Below, one piece after another: positions 16,559-27,907 of a DNA stretch of 37,021 nucleotides (position 1 is the stretch's first letter; every line of letters starts with the position of its first letter). The DNA comes from Rhodoplanes elegans (GTDB lineage Bacteria > Pseudomonadota > Alphaproteobacteria > Rhizobiales > Xanthobacteraceae): positions 1 through 37,021 of the forward strand of contig NZ_NHSK01000047.1 in the NCBI RefSeq assembly GCF_016653355.1, in the 5' to 3' direction. The position numbers and the translations under genes were made by a program. The notes below the pieces were generated by a model. The model worked only from the letters and a program-made list of their open reading frames with translations. It made no database searches and was not told where the DNA came from.

Positions 16559-18205
16559 ATGACCGCTTTCCTGATCGACAACATGGCGCCGATCATGTTC
16601 GGCGCCCTCGTCGTGTTCCTGCTGCTCGGCTATCCGGTCGCCTTCTCGCTCGCCGCCAACGGCCTCCTGTTCGGCCTGATCGGCATCGAGCTCGGCCTGT
16701 TCGGCCCGAACTTCCTGCAGGCGATGCCGGAGCGGGTGCTCGGCGTGATGAGCAACGAGACGCTGCTCGCCGTCCCGTTCTTCACCTTCATGGGGCTGAT
16801 CCTCGAGCGGTCCGGCATGGCCGAGGATCTGCTCGACACCATCGGCCAGCTGTTCGGCCGCATCCGCGGCGGGCTCGGCTACGCCGTCGTGTTCGTCGGC
16901 GCGCTGCTCGCCGCGACGACCGGCGTGGTCGCCGCCTCGGTGATCTCGATGGGGCTGATCTCGCTCCCCATCATGATGCGCTACGGCTACGACCGCCGCG
17001 TCGCCTCCGGCGTCATCGCGGCCTCCGGCACGCTCGCCCAGATCATCCCGCCCTCGCTCGTGCTGATCATCATGGCCGACCAGCTCGGCCGCTCGGTCGG
17101 CGACATGTACGAGGGCGCCTTCCTGCCCGGCCTGATGCTGGCGGGGCTCTACGCACTCTACATCTTCGTCGTGTCGACGATCTTCCCGAAGGCGGCGCCC
17201 GGCCTGCCGCCCGAGGCGATCGGATTCCGCGAGGAGAACGGCCGGCGCGGCATGACCTCGCTGTCGCTCCTGACGCTGGCCAGCGCCGCCTTCGGCTATG
17301 CGGTCATGCGCGGCAGCAAGACCAGCGGCGCCGACTTCGTCGTGCTGACGATGTTCTTCGCGATGCTGTTCGCGTTCGCGTTCGCGATCCTCGACACGGT
17401 GGTCGCGAGGCTGTTCGGGCTGCGCGTCCTGTCGAAGATCGCCCGCCAGGTCGTCTTCGTGATGGTGCCGCCGCTGGCGCTGATCTTCCTGGTGCTCGGC
17501 ACCATCTTCATCGGCGTCGCGACCCCGACCGAGGGCGGCGCGATGGGCGCGGTCGGCGCCGTGGTCCTGGCGCTGATCAAGCGTCGGCTCGACATCGGCC
17601 TGGTGCGCCAGGCCGTGCACGCGACCGCCAAGCTCTCCGCCTTCGCGATCTTCATCCTGATCGGCGCCCGGGTGTTCTCGCTCACCTTCTACGGCGTCAA
17701 CGGTCATCTGTGGGTCGAGCATCTGCTCACCTCGCTGCCCGGCGGCGAGATCGGCTTCCTGATCTTCGTCAACCTGCTCGTCTTCGTGCTGGCGTTCTTC
17801 CTCGATTACTTCGAGCTCGCCTTCATCATCATCCCGCTGCTCGCCCCGGTCGCCGACAAGCTCGGCATCGACCTCGTCTGGTTCGGCGTCATCCTCGCCG
17901 TCAACATGCAGACGTCGTTCATGCATCCGCCGTTCGGCTTCGCCCTGTTCTTCCTGCGCTCGGTGGCGCCGAAGTTCCCCTACAAGGACCGCGTCACCGG
18001 GCTGGAGACGGCACCGATCACCACGGGCCAGATCTACTGGGGCGCCGTGCCGTTCGTGATCATTCAGCTGATCGGCGTCGCCATGGTGATCCTGTTTCCG
18101 CAGCTTGTGATGCACTACAAGGGCTCCGCCTCGACCGTCGACCCCAAGACCATCGAGATCCAGATCGCCCCGCCCGAGACGCCACCGGCGCTCGACCTGA
18201 GATAG
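16559..18205 (+). CDS. TRAP transporter large permease (DctM / FcbT3-like)
   Basis: A 548-residue polytopic membrane protein of the DctM family, the transport channel that uses a sodium gradient. Visible motifs are the first helix (PIMFGALVVFLLLGYPVAFSLA), PFFTFMGLILERSGMAEDLL, RGGLGYAVVFVGALLAATTGVVAASV, SGVIAASGTLAQIIPPS, FIGVATPTEGGAMGAVGA and MQTSFMHPPFGFALFFLRS. The length exceeds the usual roughly 430 residues because of extra helices in the middle, typical of the Fcb/mannitol-type subgroup. The start ATG at 16559 lies 16 bases after the small permease. The binding protein is not upstream as is usual but converges from the other strand (18486-19583). Confidence 0.92.
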   Translation: MTAFLIDNMAPIMFGALVVFLLLGYPVAFSLAANGLLFGLIGIELGLFGPNFLQAMPERVLGVMSNETLLAVPFFTFMGLILERSGMAEDLLDTIGQLFGRIRGGLGYAVVFVGALLAATTGVVAASVISMGLISLPIMMRYGYDRRVASGVIAASGTLAQIIPPSLVLIIMADQLGRSVGDMYEGAFLPGLMLAGLYALYIFVVSTIFPKAAPGLPPEAIGFREENGRRGMTSLSLLTLASAAFGYAVMRGSKTSGADFVVLTMFFAMLFAFAFAILDTVVARLFGLRVLSKIARQVVFVMVPPLALIFLVLGTIFIGVATPTEGGAMGAVGAVVLALIKRRLDIGLVRQAVHATAKLSAFAIFILIGARVFSLTFYGVNGHLWVEHLLTSLPGGEIGFLIFVNLLVFVLAFFLDYFELAFIIIPLLAPVADKLGIDLVWFGVILAVNMQTSFMHPPFGFALFFLRSVAPKFPYKDRVTGLETAPITTGQIYWGAVPFVIIQLIGVAMVILFPQLVMHYKGSASTVDPKTIEIQIAPPETPPALDLR

Positions 18206-18225
18206 GGCAGAACATCCTCGTCTTC

Positions 18226-18382
18226 ACCTCTCCCCGCACGCGGGGAGAGGTCGACGTTCGCGCGTTCAGCGCGGACGTCGGGTGAGGGGGCGCCACCGCG
18301 AGTCTCGGCTCCTGGGAGAGGCCCCCTCACCCGACTCGCCGCTACGCGGCGAGCCACCCTCTCCCCGCGCGCGGGGAGAGGG
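18226..18382. repeat. Palindromic intergenic repeat, family C (second copy)
   Basis: The element opens with CCTCTCCCCGCACGCGGGGAGAGG and closes with CCTCTCCCCGCGCGCGGGGAGAGG-type hairpins. Between them are GGGTGAGGGGGC and its complement GCCCCCTCACCC. It lies between the convergent TRAP permease and binding-protein genes and is related to the copy at 7637-7780. Confidence 0.8.
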
Positions 18383-18415
18383 CACCGGCATTCCGCGGAC
18401 GATCCGAGCAGAATG

Positions 18416-18447
18416 AAAAAAGCCCCGGAGCGCGGCGCTCCGGGGCT
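18416..18447 (-). terminator. Rho-independent terminator after the TRAP binding-protein gene
   Basis: Read on the minus strand, AGCCCCGGAGC and GCTCCGGGGCT form a perfect 11-bp stem with a five-base loop, followed by six T residues (18421-18416). It lies 39 bases beyond the stop of the binding-protein gene. Confidence 0.92.
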
Positions 18448-18485
18448 TCGTCGTCACGACACGATCGAACGGATGCGCGTCCCGT

Positions 18486-19583
18486 TCACCCGCGGGTGCG
18501 GGCGCGGATCATGTAGGTGTCGTAGTTGTACTCGGCGACCTGCCACCAGAAGTACTCGTCGTTCCGGAAGGCCTGCATGTCGGCCATCATGGTCTTGAAC
18601 GTCTCGTTCTTGGCGCCGATCTCGGCCCACAGCTCGTTGGTCGCCTTGAAGCAGGCGTCGAGGATGTCGTTGGAGAACGGCCGCAGCTGGCCGCCGGACG
18701 CCAGGATCTTGCGCAGCCCCTGCGGGTTGAGCGCGTCGTAGCGGGTGATCATATAGTTGGTCGCCGCGTGGCCGGCGTTCTGCAGGATCGCCTGATAGAT
18801 CTTGGGCAGCTGGTTCCACTTGTCGAGATTGACATAACCGTGGACCATCGGGCCGCCTTCCCAGAAGCCCGGGTAGTAATAGTAAGGCGCCACCTTGGCG
18901 AGGCCGAGCTTCTCGTCGTCGTAGGGGCCGACCCACTCGGCGGCGTCGATGGTGCCCTTCTCCAGCGCCGGATAGACGTCCGGGCCGGCGAGCTGCTGCG
19001 GCACCACGCCGACCTTCTGCAGCACCTGCCCGGCGATGCCGCCGATCCGCATCTTCAGGCCCTGCAGGTCGGCCGCGGTCTTGATCTCCTTGCGGAAGAA
19101 ACCGCCCATCTGGGCGCCCGTGTTGCCGATCGGGAAGCCGTAGATGTTGTACTTCTTGTAGAACTCGTTGAACTTCTCGTTGCCGCCGTTCTGGAACAGC
19201 CAGGCCGCCTGCTGGCGGGCGTTGAGCCCGAACGGCACCGCCGCGGCGATCGCGAAGGTCGGGTCCTTGCCGACGTAATAGTAGGACACCGAGTGGCACA
19301 TCTCGACCGTGCCGCCGGACGTCGCGTCGAGCGCCTGCAGGCCGGGGACGATCTCGCCCGCCGCGAAGTGCTGGATCTGGAACTTGCCGTCCGTCATCTC
19401 GGCGACCTGCTTCACGAACAGCTCGCCCGCCCCGTAGAGCGTGTCGAGCGACTTCGGGAAGCTCGAGGTCATGCGCCACTTGATCTCGGGCATCGACTGG
19501 GCGACGGCCGGCGACGCGATCGTGCCGGCGGCGGCGCCGGCGGAGCCGGCCGCGAGCGCGCCGAGGAACTGACGTCTCTTCAT
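18486..19583 (-). CDS. TRAP transporter substrate-binding protein (DctP, FcbT1/TakP-like)
   Basis: A 365-residue periplasmic binding protein. The N-terminus MKRRQFLGALAAGSAGAAAG is twin-arginine-like (RRQFL) and is followed by ASPAVAQ, so export by Tat or Sec is expected. The body matches the FcbT1/TakP branch: WRMTSSFPKSLDTLYGA, the FGLNARQQAAW segment, FPIGNTGAQMGGFF, and LKMRIGGIAGQVLQ, whose Arg is the conserved carboxylate-binding residue of TRAP receptors, then EWVGPYDDEKLGL. TakP binds 2-oxoacids, so an oxoacid substrate is plausible but not shown. The ATG at 19583 was chosen because it begins the RR signal; the frame upstream is spurious. It probably works with the permeases at 15838-18205. 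Confidence 0.9.
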   Translation of the reverse strand: MKRRQFLGALAAGSAGAAAGTIASPAVAQSMPEIKWRMTSSFPKSLDTLYGAGELFVKQVAEMTDGKFQIQHFAAGEIVPGLQALDATSGGTVEMCHSVSYYYVGKDPTFAIAAAVPFGLNARQQAAWLFQNGGNEKFNEFYKKYNIYGFPIGNTGAQMGGFFRKEIKTAADLQGLKMRIGGIAGQVLQKVGVVPQQLAGPDVYPALEKGTIDAAEWVGPYDDEKLGLAKVAPYYYYPGFWEGGPMVHGYVNLDKWNQLPKIYQAILQNAGHAATNYMITRYDALNPQGLRKILASGGQLRPFSNDILDACFKATNELWAEIGAKNETFKTMMADMQAFRNDEYFWWQVAEYNYDTYMIRARTRG

Positions 19584-19612
19584 CCTGGGGTTTCCTCTCT
19601 GGACCGTGAGGC

Positions 19613-19658
19613 GAAACAATCGGCGGCTCGAAGGGGCTCGCCGCGAAACGATTGTTTC
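19613..19658 (-). promoter_or_regulatory. Candidate operator/promoter dyad upstream of the TRAP binding-protein gene
   Basis: GAAACAATCG (19613-19622) and CGATTGTTTC (19649-19658) are perfect 10-bp inverted arms. Inside them, GCGGC and GCCGC also pair. The right half alone reads GAAAC-GATT-GTTTC, a 14-bp pseudo-palindrome of the size bound by LacI- or GntR-type repressors. The dyad lies 30-75 bases upstream of the start codon. The binding protein is unknown. Confidence 0.55.
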
Positions 19659-19814
19659 CGCTCTATCACACGGGCGGGCCGGCGCAAGCCGGAGCGACAC
19701 CGCACCTCGGTCCCCGCGAGGCGCGCCCGCGGGGGCGGCCCGCCGGGTCGGCGACCACACCGTCGGCCGCCCGCGACGGTCGCGGGCTCTCCCCTCCCCG
19801 CCCCGAAAATGGAA

Positions 19815-19844
19815 GCGGCCCGGGCGGCAGCTCGCCCGGGCCGC
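19815..19844 (-). terminator. Hairpin terminator after thiolase gene
   Basis: A perfect 11-bp stem, GCGGCCCGGGC (19815-19825) with GCCCGGGCCGC (19834-19844), is followed on the minus strand by TTCCATTTTC. It lies about 60 bases past the thiolase stop and would close the sco-ato transcript. The rest of the 322-base gap between thiolase and the TRAP binding-protein gene holds only the operator-like dyad at 19613-19658. Confidence 0.75.
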
Positions 19845-19905
19845 GTCGCGCGCCGCGCGGTGCCCCGGGAGCGACGATGCGCTCCCGGAGTGCGCAGCCG
19901 TCCGG

Positions 19906-21078
<1,173 letters not shown>

Positions 21079-21089
21079 GGCTGTCATTC

Positions 21090-21171
21090 CTTGTGGTCTT
21101 CTTCGTGGTCTTTTCGGGAGTCGTCTTCGGGGGTCGCTTCTGTGGTCTTCGCGGGGGTCGTCTTCCAAGAA
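21090..21171 (-). repeat. Imperfect short tandem repeats between atoE and thiolase
   Basis: On the minus strand this stretch is a run of units resembling GAAGACCAC and GAAGACGACCCCCG with small variations. It is clearly purine-biased. It separates the atoE hairpin from the thiolase ribosome site. No gene is supported here; the function is unknown. Confidence 0.6.
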
Positions 21172-21200
21172 GACGCCCGGGCGTTCTCCGCCCGGGCGTC
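21172..21200 (-). terminator. Hairpin between atoE and thiolase genes
   Basis: A perfect 11-bp stem, GACGCCCGGGC with GCCCGGGCGTC, encloses GTTCTCC and is followed on the minus strand by TTCTTGG. It sits 21-49 bases after the atoE stop. With its short, interrupted T-tract it may only attenuate transcription into the thiolase gene, or protect the upstream mRNA. Confidence 0.6.
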
Positions 21201-21220
21201 GGCGCCGAAACGCCGGTCCG

Positions 21221-22675
21221 TCATGGGAAGAAGGGCGGACGATACTCCAGCGTCAGGGCGAAGAACCACAGCATGAACAGCACGACCGGCATGTGCAGGA
21301 CGAGCTGCAGGAACGTGTAGCCGACGATGTCACGCGCCTTGAGCGAGAGGATGCCGAGCAGCGGCAGCATCCAGAACGGGTTGATCAGGTTCGGCAACGC
21401 CTCGGCGGCGTTGTAGACGTTGACGGTCCAGCCCAGATGCACCTTCAGCTCGATGGCCGCCTGCATCACATAGGGCGCCTCGAGCAGCCACTTGCCGCCG
21501 CCCGACGGGATGAACAGGCCGAGGATGGCCGAGTAGAGGCCCATCACCACCGGAAAGGTGTCGTGGGTGGAGATCGCCACGAAGAAGTGCGCGATCTGGT
21601 CCGACAGCGACAGCCCGCCGAAGCCCTTGGCCGACACCATGATGGCGGTGATCGAGCCGTAGATCGGGAACTGGATCAGAACGCCCGTGGTGGTCGGCAC
21701 CGCCTTGGCGACGGCGTTGAGGAACGCCCGCGGCCGCCAATGCAGCACGAAGCCGAGCATCAGGAACACGAGGTTGTAGGTGTTGAGGCCGGAGATCGCG
21801 GTGATCCACGACTTCGAGGTGAACTCGTCGATCATCCAGCCGAGGCTGAGCGCGATGATGATGACGGTGAGCAGCGGGCTGTACTCGAGCCATTCGCCGG
21901 GACGCTCGCGCGGCGGCAGCGCCGCGGTCTTCAGATCGACGTCGATCTTCATGTCCTGCGCGGTCACGGCCTTGCTGCCGACCGGCGCCGAGGCCCAGGC
22001 GATCGCCACCGAGATGAACAGAAGGATCACGAACATCGCGATCGACTGCCACAGGAAGATCGTCTCGGTGAACGGGATGACGCCGACCATCTTGAACAGG
22101 GCCGGCGGCAGCGACGTCGGGTTGGCGTGAAGCTGCGCAGCCGACGACGACAGGCCGAGCGCCCAGGTGGCGCCGAGGCCGAGATAGGCGGCCGCTGCGG
22201 CGGCGCGATAGTCCATCCGCAGCTCCTTGCGGCCGGCCAGCGCCTTCACCAACAGGCTGCCGAACACCAGGCTGAGGCCCCAGTTCAGCATCGAGGCGAG
22301 GATCGAGATCAGCGCGACGAAGCCGACGGCGCCGCGGCCCGTGGTCGGAACGGCGGCGAGCTTCTCGATCAGACGCGCCGCCGGCGGGGAGCTGGCGACG
22401 ACGTAGCCCGTGATGGCGACGAAGGCCATCTGCATCGTGAACGGGATGATGCTCCAGAAGCCGACGCCGAACTGCTTGGACACCGCCATCGGGCCGGCGC
22501 CGTTGGCCATCGCGGCGGCCGCCACGATCACCAGCGCCACCGCGGCGAAGATGAAGGAATCCGGGAACCACTTCTCGGCCCAGCCGGTGAAGCCGAGGGC
22601 GATGCGGGCGAACAGGCCCTGCTTCTCGCCGCTCGGCGCGGCGGGCGCCATGCCGCCGGTCGCTTGCATTGTCAT
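21221..22675 (-). CDS. atoE: Short-chain fatty acid transporter AtoE
   Basis: A 484-residue polytopic inner-membrane protein of the AtoE family, which imports short-chain fatty acids such as butyrate and acetoacetate. About ten or more hydrophobic helices are visible. Conserved blocks are [23 protein letters not shown] at the N-terminus, LINWGLS-like [44 protein letters not shown] and [16 protein letters not shown]. The ATG at 22675 follows GGGAG at six bases. It is the third gene of the operon, 31 bases after scoB, in the same order as E. coli atoDAEB. Hydrophobic matching and gene order make the assignment firm; the exact acids carried are not known. Confidence 0.94.
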   Translation of the reverse strand: MTMQATGGMAPAAPSGEKQGLFARIALGFTGWAEKWFPDSFIFAAVALVIVAAAAMANGAGPMAVSKQFGVGFWSIIPFTMQMAFVAITGYVVASSPPAARLIEKLAAVPTTGRGAVGFVALISILASMLNWGLSLVFGSLLVKALAGRKELRMDYRAAAAAAYLGLGATWALGLSSSAAQLHANPTSLPPALFKMVGVIPFTETIFLWQSIAMFVILLFISVAIAWASAPVGSKAVTAQDMKIDVDLKTAALPPRERPGEWLEYSPLLTVIIIALSLGWMIDEFTSKSWITAISGLNTYNLVFLMLGFVLHWRPRAFLNAVAKAVPTTTGVLIQFPIYGSITAIMVSAKGFGGLSLSDQIAHFFVAISTHDTFPVVMGLYSAILGLFIPSGGGKWLLEAPYVMQAAIELKVHLGWTVNVYNAAEALPNLINPFWMLPLLGILSLKARDIVGYTFLQLVLHMPVVLFMLWFFALTLEYRPPFFP

Positions 22676-22706
22676 GTGCGTCTCCCAATCGATGTCAGGA
22701 TGGGGG

Positions 22707-23363
22707 TCAGGCAGCGAGTTGCATGGTGGGAACCGTGGCCGGCACGATCAGCCGGGCCTCGGTGGCGGCGACGACCTCCTCCACGGTCACGCCGTCGGCG
22801 ACCTCGAGCAGCACCAGGCCCTCGTCGGTCGGCTGGATCACGGCGAGCTCGGTGACGATCAGGTCGACCCGGCGCACCGAGGTGAGCGGCAGGTTGCACT
22901 TCTTGAGGATCTTCGGCGCCCCCTTGGCCGTGTGGGTCATCGCCACGATGACGCGCTTGGCGCCGGAGACGAGATCCATGGCGCCGCCCATGCCGGGCAC
23001 CATCTTGCCGGGCACCATCCAGTTGGCGAGCTGCCCGGCCTCGTCGACCTGCAGGCCGCCCAGCACGGTGACGTCGAGATGGCCGCCGCGGATCAGGCAG
23101 AACGAGGTGACGCTGTCGAACGCGCCGGCGCCCGGGATGATGCTGGTCGGGGTGCCGCCGGCGTCGGTGAGCGCCTCGGCGGCGACGCCCGGCTCGGGCA
23201 GCGGCTGCATGCCGATGACGCCGTTCTCCGACTGGAAGAACACCTGGACGCCGTCGGGCAGATACTTGGTCACCAGCGTCGGCAGGCCGATGCCGAGATT
23301 GACCAGGTTGCCGTTCTTCAGCTCCTGGGCGACGCGCTTGGCGATGATGGTCTTCTCGTCCAT
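22707..23363 (-). CDS. scoB: 3-oxoacid CoA-transferase subunit B (ScoB/AtoA)
   Basis: A 218-residue beta subunit that carries the catalytic glutamate of the CoA-transferase. Glu46 lies in the QSENG motif, and GIGLPTLV and GGHLDVTVLGGLQVD are family blocks. With ScoA it moves CoA from acetyl- or succinyl-CoA onto acetoacetate or short-chain acids. The start ATG comes one base after the scoA stop (TGACATG on the minus strand), so translation is coupled. Whether the donor is succinyl-CoA (Sco) or acetyl-CoA (AtoDA) cannot be read directly; the ato context favours the AtoDA role. Confidence 0.94.
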   Translation of the reverse strand: MDEKTIIAKRVAQELKNGNLVNLGIGLPTLVTKYLPDGVQVFFQSENGVIGMQPLPEPGVAAEALTDAGGTPTSIIPGAGAFDSVTSFCLIRGGHLDVTVLGGLQVDEAGQLANWMVPGKMVPGMGGAMDLVSGAKRVIVAMTHTAKGAPKILKKCNLPLTSVRRVDLIVTELAVIQPTDEGLVLLEVADGVTVEEVVAATEARLIVPATVPTMQLAA

Positions 23364-23364
23364 G

Positions 23365-24018
23365 TCAGTGGCTCCGGGCGACGAGGTGATCGACGATGAC
23401 GCTGACGGTCTCGACCTGATCGGGCGGGATCAGGCCGACCGGCACGATCTCGCCGGCCTCGGCGATCACGGTGTCGGCGGCGAGCGCCATGACCGGATTG
23501 AAGTTGCGCGCGGTCAGCTCGTAGGAGAGGTTGCCGTAGTAGTCGGCCCGCCAGGCGCTGATCAACGCGAAGTCGGCGCGCAGCGGCTCCTCGACCAGGA
23601 AGGTCTTGCCCTTCACCTCGATGGTCTGCTTGCCCTCGGCGACCGTGGTGCCGACGCCCGTCGCGGTGAGGACGCCGCCGAGCCCGGCGCCACCGGCCCG
23701 GATGCGCTCGGCGAGCGTGCCCTGCGGCACCAGCTCGACCTCGATCTGGCCGTCGATCATCTGCTTCTGGGTCTCGGGGTTGAGGCCGATGTGCGAGGCA
23801 ACCAGCCGCTTCACGGCGCCGGCCCGAATCAGCTTGCCGATGTCGACGCCGGGACGCGCCGTGTCGTTGGCGATGATGGTGAGATCCTTGCGGCCCTGGC
23901 GCACCAGCTCGTCGATCAGACGGTGCGGCGAGCCGACTCCCATGAAGCCGCCGATCATCAGCGTCGCGCCGTCGGGAATTTTCGCGACCGCCTCCTCGAG
24001 GGCGGTGACCTTGGACAT
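23365..24018 (-). CDS. scoA: 3-oxoacid CoA-transferase subunit A (ScoA/AtoD)
   Basis: A 217-residue alpha subunit of the CoA-transferase. The GGFMGVGSP CoA-binding signature is at residues 23-31, followed by ELVRQGRKDLTIIANDTA, SHIGLNPETQ, and the EVELVPQGTLAERIRAGGAGL block typical of the family. The ATG at 24018 is preceded by AGGA at suitable spacing. It is the first gene of the minus-strand ato operon and lies 84 bases downstream of the predicted transcription start of an exact sigma-54 promoter (24114-24128). Expression is therefore expected to depend on sigma-54 and the divergent AtoSC pair. Confidence 0.94.
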   Translation of the reverse strand: MSKVTALEEAVAKIPDGATLMIGGFMGVGSPHRLIDELVRQGRKDLTIIANDTARPGVDIGKLIRAGAVKRLVASHIGLNPETQKQMIDGQIEVELVPQGTLAERIRAGGAGLGGVLTATGVGTTVAEGKQTIEVKGKTFLVEEPLRADFALISAWRADYYGNLSYELTARNFNPVMALAADTVIAEAGEIVPVGLIPPDQVETVSVIVDHLVARSH

Positions 24019-24113
24019 GACGAATCCCTTTCCTTGGAGTTCGAACCGGACCGGCGGATCACCGCCGCGCGAGCGCGTCGGCGGGCGCCGGATGCGAACA
24101 CACGATCCGTTCC

Positions 24114-24128
24114 GCAAGCGCCGTGCCA
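24114..24128 (-). promoter_or_regulatory. Sigma-54 (-24/-12) promoter of the scoAB-atoE-atoB operon
   Basis: The minus strand reads TGGCACGGCGCTTGC, an exact match to the sigma-54 consensus TGGCACG-N4-TTGC with the invariant GG and GC correctly spaced. The predicted transcription start is near 24102, giving a leader of about 84 bases before scoA. The adjacent atoC gene encodes a sigma-54 activator with an intact GAFTGA loop, which makes a chance match unlikely. Confidence 0.93.
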
Positions 24129-24164
24129 TGTCGAGATGTGCCGAATTCGCAGGGACTTTCTCGA

Positions 24165-24234
24165 TTGCTGCAGCGCAACAGCGGGGGCCTGCGGCCGCGC
24201 AGATCTGTGCGCGGCTGCGCAACCCCTTGCGCAG
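24165..24234. promoter_or_regulatory. Candidate AtoC upstream activating sites (two phased dyads)
   Basis: The strong dyad CTGCGCAA-CCCC-TTGCGCAG (24215-24234) has perfect 8-bp arms. A second, weaker one is TTGC-N6-GCAA (24165-24178). Their centres are 53 bases apart, five helical turns, and they lie about 70 and 120 bases upstream of the predicted start at 24102. This is the usual position for sigma-54 activator sites. Related TGCGC half-sites lie between them (near 24198-24213). Binding by AtoC is inferred. Confidence 0.65.
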
Positions 24235-24408
24235 TGCCGATTTCGGCGCTGCGTAGTTCTCCGCATTGCGTCGCGGGCGCACGTCCCGAACGCGACGTCG
24301 CGCGGAAAAGCGCATCCGAAACATCACGACTTGCCGCGGCGCGCGCGCGGCGCAATAAGATCGCGATCGTCCACGGCGCCGCGCGGCGCCGACCCCCGAG
24401 GCGTTCCG

Positions 24409-26270
24409 TTGCGTCTTCTCGATCTCCGCCGTCTGATTCCGGTGCGGACGCTGCGCGCCCGCCTGATGATCACGTCGCTTCTCGTCGTCGCCTTGCCGAT
24501 CGCCATCGTCGGGCTGACGCTCGAGCGCGAGGGCCGTCAGGCGCTCCGCAGCGAGAAGGAGGACAAGCTCTTCGCGCTCGCCCGCGTGCTCGACTTCGAG
24601 CTCGGCCGCGGCGGCTACGACGCGCTGCTCGCCGATCTGCCGACCGGCTGGGACGACCGCGCCGCGGCGATCCGCCATCTCAACAGCAAGCTCGCCGGCA
24701 TCACCGACCGGGTCGCCGACGCGGCCCCCGGTGTCGGCGTCGGCTACTACTCGCGCCGGCTCGACGCCATCGTCACCTACGGCCCGAGCCGCGACCACGC
24801 CGACACGGTCGGCCTGTCGATCCCGCCGAATCATCCGGGTCGCGACGTGATGAAGATCGGGCGGCCGCGCGCCGAGATGGGCACGCTGGTGCGCGGGCCG
24901 ATCCTCAACGCCATGCTGCCGATCGTGCGGAACGACGAGACGGTCGGCTACATCTGGTCGAACGAGTTCTCCGACGCCATCGAGGCGCAGGCGAGCGCCA
25001 TCGACGCCGCCGTGATCTTCGCCAGCGCGATCGGGCTCGTCGTCGCGTTCGGCATCATCAGCGTGATGTCGCGCCGGCTGTCGCGCGAGGTCGGCGTGAT
25101 CGTGCACGGGCTCGCGGCGATGAAGCGCGACCTGCGCCGCCCGATTCCGCCGCTGCGCGACGAGCTCGGCGAGATCGTCGAGGCGATCAACGGCATGGCC
25201 AAGGCGCTCGACGACGCCCGCTCGCTCAACGAGAACATTCTGGCGAGCGTCGCCGACGCCATCGTCTCGGTCGATCTCGACGGCCGCGTCACCGCCGTCA
25301 ACCCGGCGGCCGAGCAGCTCTACGGCGTGCAGGCCGGCGCCGTGATCGGCAAGCCGTACAGGAGCCTGTTTCCCGACGACGCTACGATCGACAGCGCGCT
25401 GCTCGACACGCTGGAGACCGGCCGCGGGCACACGGCCGTCACCATCGACCTGCCGCGCGCCGACCAGACGCTGCGCATCAACGCGACGTCGAGCGTGCTG
25501 CGCGACCGCGACGGCCAGCGGATCGGCGCCGTCGTGGTGCTGAAGGACGTGAGCGAGCGCGAGCGCCTGATGATCCAGGTGATGCGCGCCGACCGCCTCG
25601 CCGCGCTCGGCGAGCTGACCGCCGGTATCGCCCACGAGGTGAGAAACCCGCTCACCTCGATCCGCGGCTTCATCCAGTATCTCGACGAGTGCGAGAGCCT
25701 GGAGGAGTGGCGCGCCTACGGCCCGCTGATCATCCGCCAGGTCGACAGCCTCAACCATCTGGTCGGCGAGCTGCTCGCCTTCGGGCGGCCGCAGCCGCCG
25801 CGCATCGGCAAGGTCGACGTCGCCCAGCTGATCAAGGAGATGACGTTTCTGGCGCGCGGCAAGTCCGAGGCCTGCATCGCGCTCGACTGCGACGGCAGCT
25901 TCCCGACCATCGAGGCGGACGGCGAGGCACTCAAGCAGGCGCTGCTCAACCTGATCATCAACGCCATCCAGGCGATCCCGGACGGCGGCACCGTGACGGT
26001 GTCGACCCGGACCGAGGACGATCGCGTCGCCATCGTCGTGAAGGACGACGGCGTCGGCGTCGCGCCCGAGAATCTCGACAAGGTGTTCGATCCGTTCTTC
26101 TCGACCAAGCCGTCCGGCACCGGGCTGGGCCTCGCCATGGTCCACCGCATTGTCGACGCGCATGACGGCGTGATCACGTTCGACAGCACGCCCGGCAAGG
26201 GCACCGTGGTCGAGATCAGGCTGCCGATCGTCCACCGCGACCAGCCGCACCAGCAAGTCGAGCCCGTGTC

Positions 26271-26274
<4 letters not shown>
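24409..26274 (+). CDS. atoS: Sensor histidine kinase AtoS
   Basis: A 621-residue membrane sensor. The order is TM1 (about residues 18-38), a periplasmic sensing domain (about 39-195), TM2 (about 199-220), a HAMP linker, a PAS domain (about 280-375, ILASVADAIVSVDLDGRVTAVNPAA), HisKA with the phospho-acceptor His409 in IAHEVRNPLTS, and an HATPase with NLIINAIQAIP, DDGVG and GTGLGLAMV motifs. The frame is open far upstream, but TTG at 24409 is chosen: GAGG lies seven bases before it and it precedes TM1 directly. GTG at 24442 is an alternative. The stop overlaps atoC as ATGA. It is divergent from the operon it probably controls, with acetoacetate or short-chain acids as likely signals. Confidence 0.92.
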
Positions 26275-27686
<1,412 letters not shown>

Positions 27687-27694
27687 AGGGCTCG

Positions 27695-27810
27695 GTCATT
27701 CCGAGGCGCCGCGTAGCGGCGAGCCCGGAATCCATATCCCCTGCCTCTGTGGGTCACGACAGACCGGGCGTGGGTCCCGGGCTCCGGCCTTCGGCCGGCC
27801 CCGGAACGAC
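27695..27810. repeat. Palindromic intergenic repeat, family A (diverged copy)
   Basis: It begins GTCATTCCGAGGCGCCGCG and ends GGCCCCGGAACGAC. The interior has AGCCCGGAATCC and a GGGTCCCGGGCTCCGGC block around a CCTTCGG hairpin. It lies between atoC and the convergent zinc-ribbon gene and is the most diverged of the four copies. Confidence 0.7.
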
Positions 27811-27907
27811 CGACGTCCGTCGTGCATCTCCGGACGGGATTATCGGACCGGAGCGCGCGACGCTTCCGGCGCCCGCTCGCGGAGTCACGCCGACGACAGC
27901 TTCACGC

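Noticed and set aside
7637-18382. CRISPR-like interpretation of the recurring palindromes
   Set aside because: Copies are far apart, variable in length, and lie singly in gaps without regular spacers, so they are dispersed repeats, not an array.
22669-24408. A 1201-codon open frame that would extend atoS back through scoAB on the opposite strand
   Set aside because: The upstream 580 codons are the shadow of scoA/scoB in GC-rich DNA. The recognisable protein begins at TTG 24409 with a proper ribosome site and a membrane helix directly after it.
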